Shown here: piece by piece, positions 61,584 to 64,000 of the stretch
How positions within the stretch are numbered: position 1 is the first letter of the stretch
Layout of the letters: every line of letters begins with the position of its first letter
Assembly (NCBI GenBank): GCA_965214915.1
Contig: CBDCCP010000001.1
Location: forward strand, 1,860,001 to 1,924,000
Direction: 5' to 3'
DNA length: 64,000 bases
From: CATQHP01 sp965214915
GTDB taxonomy: Bacteria > Acidobacteriota > Terriglobia > Bryobacterales > UBA6623
Notes under the pieces: generated by a model
The model's database searches: none
What the model saw: the letters and a program-made list of their open reading frames with translations, nothing else
What the model was told of the DNA's origin: nothing
Program-made: the position numbers and the translations under genes

Positions 61584-63092
61584 TCAGGCGACCTGAGCCT
61601 CGGTCTCGGCGGCGGCAAGCATGACGGCCTCCGCAACATACGACCGGTAGCGCCGTCTCAGCCCGTTGATGAATTCGTAGAGCGCCGCGTCCCCCGACCC
61701 GCGGGGCGCCGCATCCGACAAGCGGAACGCCGGAAAGATCTTCGCGGCCAGCCGCGTCCGCGTGATCTGCTTGTCGAAGTTGGCGACCGCGACCGGCACG
61801 ATCCAGGGTTCTTCTCGGGCGTGTTCGGCAATGCGGAACGCGCCTGCCCGAAAAGCCATCGGCGAAGCCTCGGTGGAGGTCGAGCCGCCTTCGGGGCAGA
61901 TCACCAGATTGACTCCCGACTGCAGCACGGCCGCGGCGTCCGCGACGAACCGTTCCCGCAGTTCGGCAACGAGCCGGGCGGATTGCTCCGGGGTTCCGGC
62001 CGGCCGGCCGCGCGAGACCGTAATGTAGCCGAGCCGGTCGAAATACCGGCGGTGGCCGAACTCGTCGGGCTCCGCCTGCCGCACCACGCGCACCGGCGCC
62101 TGATCGTAGCGCCGGTAGAGGATGACCGCGCTGACGAAATGCGTGTCGAGGGTCAACTGAAACCGATTGGGCAGAGTGTTGTCGGGGTGGTTGGAGAGAT
62201 GATTCATCAAGACGATGAATCCGGGTTTTTCCGGCAGGTTCTCCCATCCTTCGATGCGGTAGTCGGTCATTGCATACAGCCGCTCGAATTCCGCGCAGCA
62301 CTTGCGTCGAATTTCCTCCGGCGGTTCGCCCGCGGGCGCTTCGGCAACCGTGTCGTAGATTCGCTGCAATTGCCGAAACGCCTCTCCCTCGCGCCGCGCC
62401 TCGACCAAGCCGCCTAATAGCCGCCGGGCCAGGCGCTGCTCCATATCGCTGCCGATTTTCGCCAAGCGCTCGAGAATTTCGAACGCATCGGCCGCCGTCA
62501 GCCGCGCTTCGAGATAGTACGGAACCTTGTGCAAAGGCGAGTTCATGCTCAAACCCGATGCGTGTTCGGCGATGGCCGCGCGGACGCGCCGCGCATCCGC
62601 CGAACCCCGCCGGCGGGCAAGCTGCTGGCGGCTGGCGCCGATGCGGTCGCCTAACGCCCACATAATTCGTTTCAGAAACCGCCAGCCGAACTCCGGCCGG
62701 CGCTCGCAGTACTCTTCGACGAACTCGCGCTCGAACGCCAGCAGGCGCGAAGTCTCGCAGGCCTCCGCGCTGGCTCTGTAGAGGTTGGGTTCGACCATTG
62801 CCGACCAGCCGATCAATACGCCGGGCCGGTTGATGGTATGGATCGCGATCTGCGCGCGCGCGCCGCCGACTACGGGGTCCATTTCCACCGGATCGACCGG
62901 CGCCAGGAAAGAGAGCGCGATCGTGCCGCGCTCGATCACGTAAAACCGGTCCGCCAAGCGGCCCTCTTCGATGATCCGATCGCCTTTGTTGAAACTCAGA
63001 CGAACGGCGTTCCGCGACAGCGCATACAGGTCTTCGTCTTCGAAAACACTGAAAAATTCGGATTCGCGAAGCAAGTCGACGGGGGTATTCAT
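61584..63092 (-). CDS. Cyclic-nucleotide-binding domain fused to an acyltransferase
   Basis: 502 aa. N-terminal cNMP-binding-like domain about residues 10-130 (FNKGDRIIEEGRLADRFYVI, ERGTIALSF). A helical middle part follows. The C-terminal PlsC-type acyltransferase has the His/Asp box in LMNHLSNHPDNTLPNRF and the PEG motif in NLVICPEGGSTSTEASPMAF. Likely transfers an acyl group to a glycerol-phosphate or similar acceptor at the membrane, possibly controlled by a cyclic nucleotide. The H-to-D spacing in the box is one residue longer than usual if the first His is used. Confidence 0.85.
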   Translation of the reverse strand: MNTPVDLLRESEFFSVFEDEDLYALSRNAVRLSFNKGDRIIEEGRLADRFYVIERGTIALSFLAPVDPVEMDPVVGGARAQIAIHTINRPGVLIGWSAMVEPNLYRASAEACETSRLLAFEREFVEEYCERRPEFGWRFLKRIMWALGDRIGASRQQLARRRGSADARRVRAAIAEHASGLSMNSPLHKVPYYLEARLTAADAFEILERLAKIGSDMEQRLARRLLGGLVEARREGEAFRQLQRIYDTVAEAPAGEPPEEIRRKCCAEFERLYAMTDYRIEGWENLPEKPGFIVLMNHLSNHPDNTLPNRFQLTLDTHFVSAVILYRRYDQAPVRVVRQAEPDEFGHRRYFDRLGYITVSRGRPAGTPEQSARLVAELRERFVADAAAVLQSGVNLVICPEGGSTSTEASPMAFRAGAFRIAEHAREEPWIVPVAVANFDKQITRTRLAAKIFPAFRLSDAAPRGSGDAALYEFINGLRRRYRSYVAEAVMLAAAETEAQVA

Positions 63093-63132
63093 GACGCCCT
63101 TCCGAAGAATCGAAAGCCCGAACCGCAGCGGT

Positions 63133-64000
63133 ATGGTAGCATCCGAAATTTACGTTCTCGTGCGCCTATCGGCAGCATCAATAATTTCTTCTTCGGCCGG
63201 CCGGGGCCGGCAGGAGGGGCCTCCCGAAGCGCCCCAACGGAAGGACGTTCTGAACGAGTCGATCCGGCAAACGAGGCCCGCGCTGACGACGCCGGAGGCG
63301 TTTGAATCCTTCTGGAGGCGCACCGTTTGCGAGTTGGACGCCCTTGATCCCGCGGTCGAAAGCGAACCGGACCGGCGCCGGCCTTACCGGCGACTCGAGC
63401 TACGCAACATGCGCTTCCGCTCGTGGGGCGGCGTTCGGGTTGCCGGCTACCGGCTTTTTTGGAAAGACGAGCGCCCGCGCCCGTTGGTCGTTCATGGGCA
63501 TGGTTACAACTCGCGCTGCAGCGTGCAATGGTTGTGGGCGCTGCAAGGCTTGAACGTGGTCGGCGTCGACATCCGCGGTTTCGGCCGCTCTCGCAAGGCC
63601 CTGGAGCGGCGCTCGCCGTGGGGCTTTATGCTGACCGGATTCGAATCGCCCGAAGCCCACGTCCTGCGCGGGGCCGTCTGCGATTACATCCAGGCCGCCC
63701 GCGTCGGGCGCAACTTGGCGCGCGGGCGGACAAGCACGCTGGTGTTCCGCGGCTTCAGTTTCTCGGGAGCCTTGGCGCTCATGGCCCAGGCGGCCGCGCC
63801 GCGCGCCGATCTGCTGGCCATCGGCACGCCCACTTTCGGCTGGCACGACGGCCGCAACGAACTGGTTCAAGCGGGCTCGGCTGTCGAGGTGCGGCGCTTC
63901 CGCGAGAGACAGCCGCGCCATGCCGCGGCCATCCGCCATACGCTGCGCTATTTCGACTCGATGAACTTCGCTCCCATGATTCGCAGCCCGACGCTGTTGG
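63133..64000 (+). CDS. Acetylxylan-esterase-like alpha/beta hydrolase (3' partial)
   Basis: The frame is open from ATG 63133 to the window end, about 289 residues. The N-terminal ~40 residues are poorly conserved, so the real start may be later. Family features: RPALTTPEAFESFWRRTV, RPLVVHGHGYNS (oxyanion region), NVVGVDIRGFGRSRKALE, and the nucleophile elbow at FRGFSFSGALALMAQ. The elbow reads GFSFS rather than the GxSxG norm. The catalytic Asp/His part lies beyond the window. It would deacetylate a polysaccharide or a small ester. Confidence 0.78.
   Translation, partial: MVASEIYVLVRLSAASIISSSAGRGRQEGPPEAPQRKDVLNESIRQTRPALTTPEAFESFWRRTVCELDALDPAVESEPDRRRPYRRLELRNMRFRSWGGVRVAGYRLFWKDERPRPLVVHGHGYNSRCSVQWLWALQGLNVVGVDIRGFGRSRKALERRSPWGFMLTGFESPEAHVLRGAVCDYIQAARVGRNLARGRTSTLVFRGFSFSGALALMAQAAAPRADLLAIGTPTFGWHDGRNELVQAGSAVEVRRFRERQPRHAAAIRHTLRYFDSMNFAPMIRSPTLL

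Overview
The window comes from a GC-rich bacterial chromosome and covers the replication-origin region. The best taxonomic guess is Acidobacteriota, possibly Bryobacterales/Solibacter-like. The reasons are a FecR/DUF6600 protein with a long low-complexity tail, a TonB receptor with a carboxypeptidase-regulatory-like N-terminal domain, a DUF2339 giant membrane protein, futalosine-pathway menaquinone genes and many sugar-acid and plant/algal-polysaccharide enzymes. No 16S gene is present, so this stays an inference.

Layout: 1-15 kb holds mixed housekeeping genes (B12-radical SAM protein, PPi-type phosphofructokinase, asnS, ddl, aminotransferase, LolA-like protein, cyclophilin) and a small rearranged zone at 6.2-9.0 kb. 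In that zone the 3' end of asnS and a small secreted-protein gene exist as extra, decayed copies. 15-17.3 kb has a tRNA-Met(CAT), a DUF523 gene whose 3' end overlaps it antisense, a DUF429 gene and an orphan ribbon-helix-helix antitoxin followed by a stump of its PIN toxin. 17.3-27.3 kb was a sugar-acid operon on the minus strand (enolase-superfamily dehydratase, GAF protein, altronate-type dehydratase). The dehydratase gene has been cut in two by a 6,688-bp insertion.

The insertion (20071-26758) is the most unusual part. Removing it joins the two gene halves at codon level (581 + 700 = 1281 bp, divisible by 3). It is a mosaic: AT-rich DNA with two paralogous secreted metzincin-like metalloproteases and a truncated, frameshifted dnaB, plus two GC-rich insertion sequences. 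The IS21-family element sits between protease 1 and its upstream region. An internally deleted IS5 sits inside the signal peptide of protease 2 with a TTAA target duplication, and it preserves the reading frame.

27.4-38.3 kb: DUF2339 membrane protein, FecR protein, TIGR01777 epimerase and SRPBCC protein, tRNA-His(GTG), a Gfo/Idh oxidoreductase and a TonB-dependent receptor. 38.3-46.9 kb: purD, then mnmG-rsmG-parS-parA-parB (classic origin-proximal block), yebC-ruvC, hemB. 46.9-53.3 kb: dacB (PBP4), a second Gfo/Idh oxidoreductase, a GH88/105-type hydrolase, a GH29 fucosidase and a small frameshifted secreted protein. 53.3-56.1 kb: mqnC-mqnA (menaquinone via futalosine) divergent from larE. 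56.1-61.6 kb: 22-bp iterons, dnaA, a DnaA-box-rich intergenic region, dnaN and gyrB, the probable oriC. 61.6 kb to the end: a cyclic-nucleotide-binding/acyltransferase protein and a partial acetylxylan-esterase-like gene.

Several genes (2700, 12654, 38211, 45884, and less strictly 55259) have a TANAAT or TATGAT -10-like box only 6-9 nt before the start codon, suggesting leaderless transcription. Large antisense ORFs are common here because of high GC and were left out.
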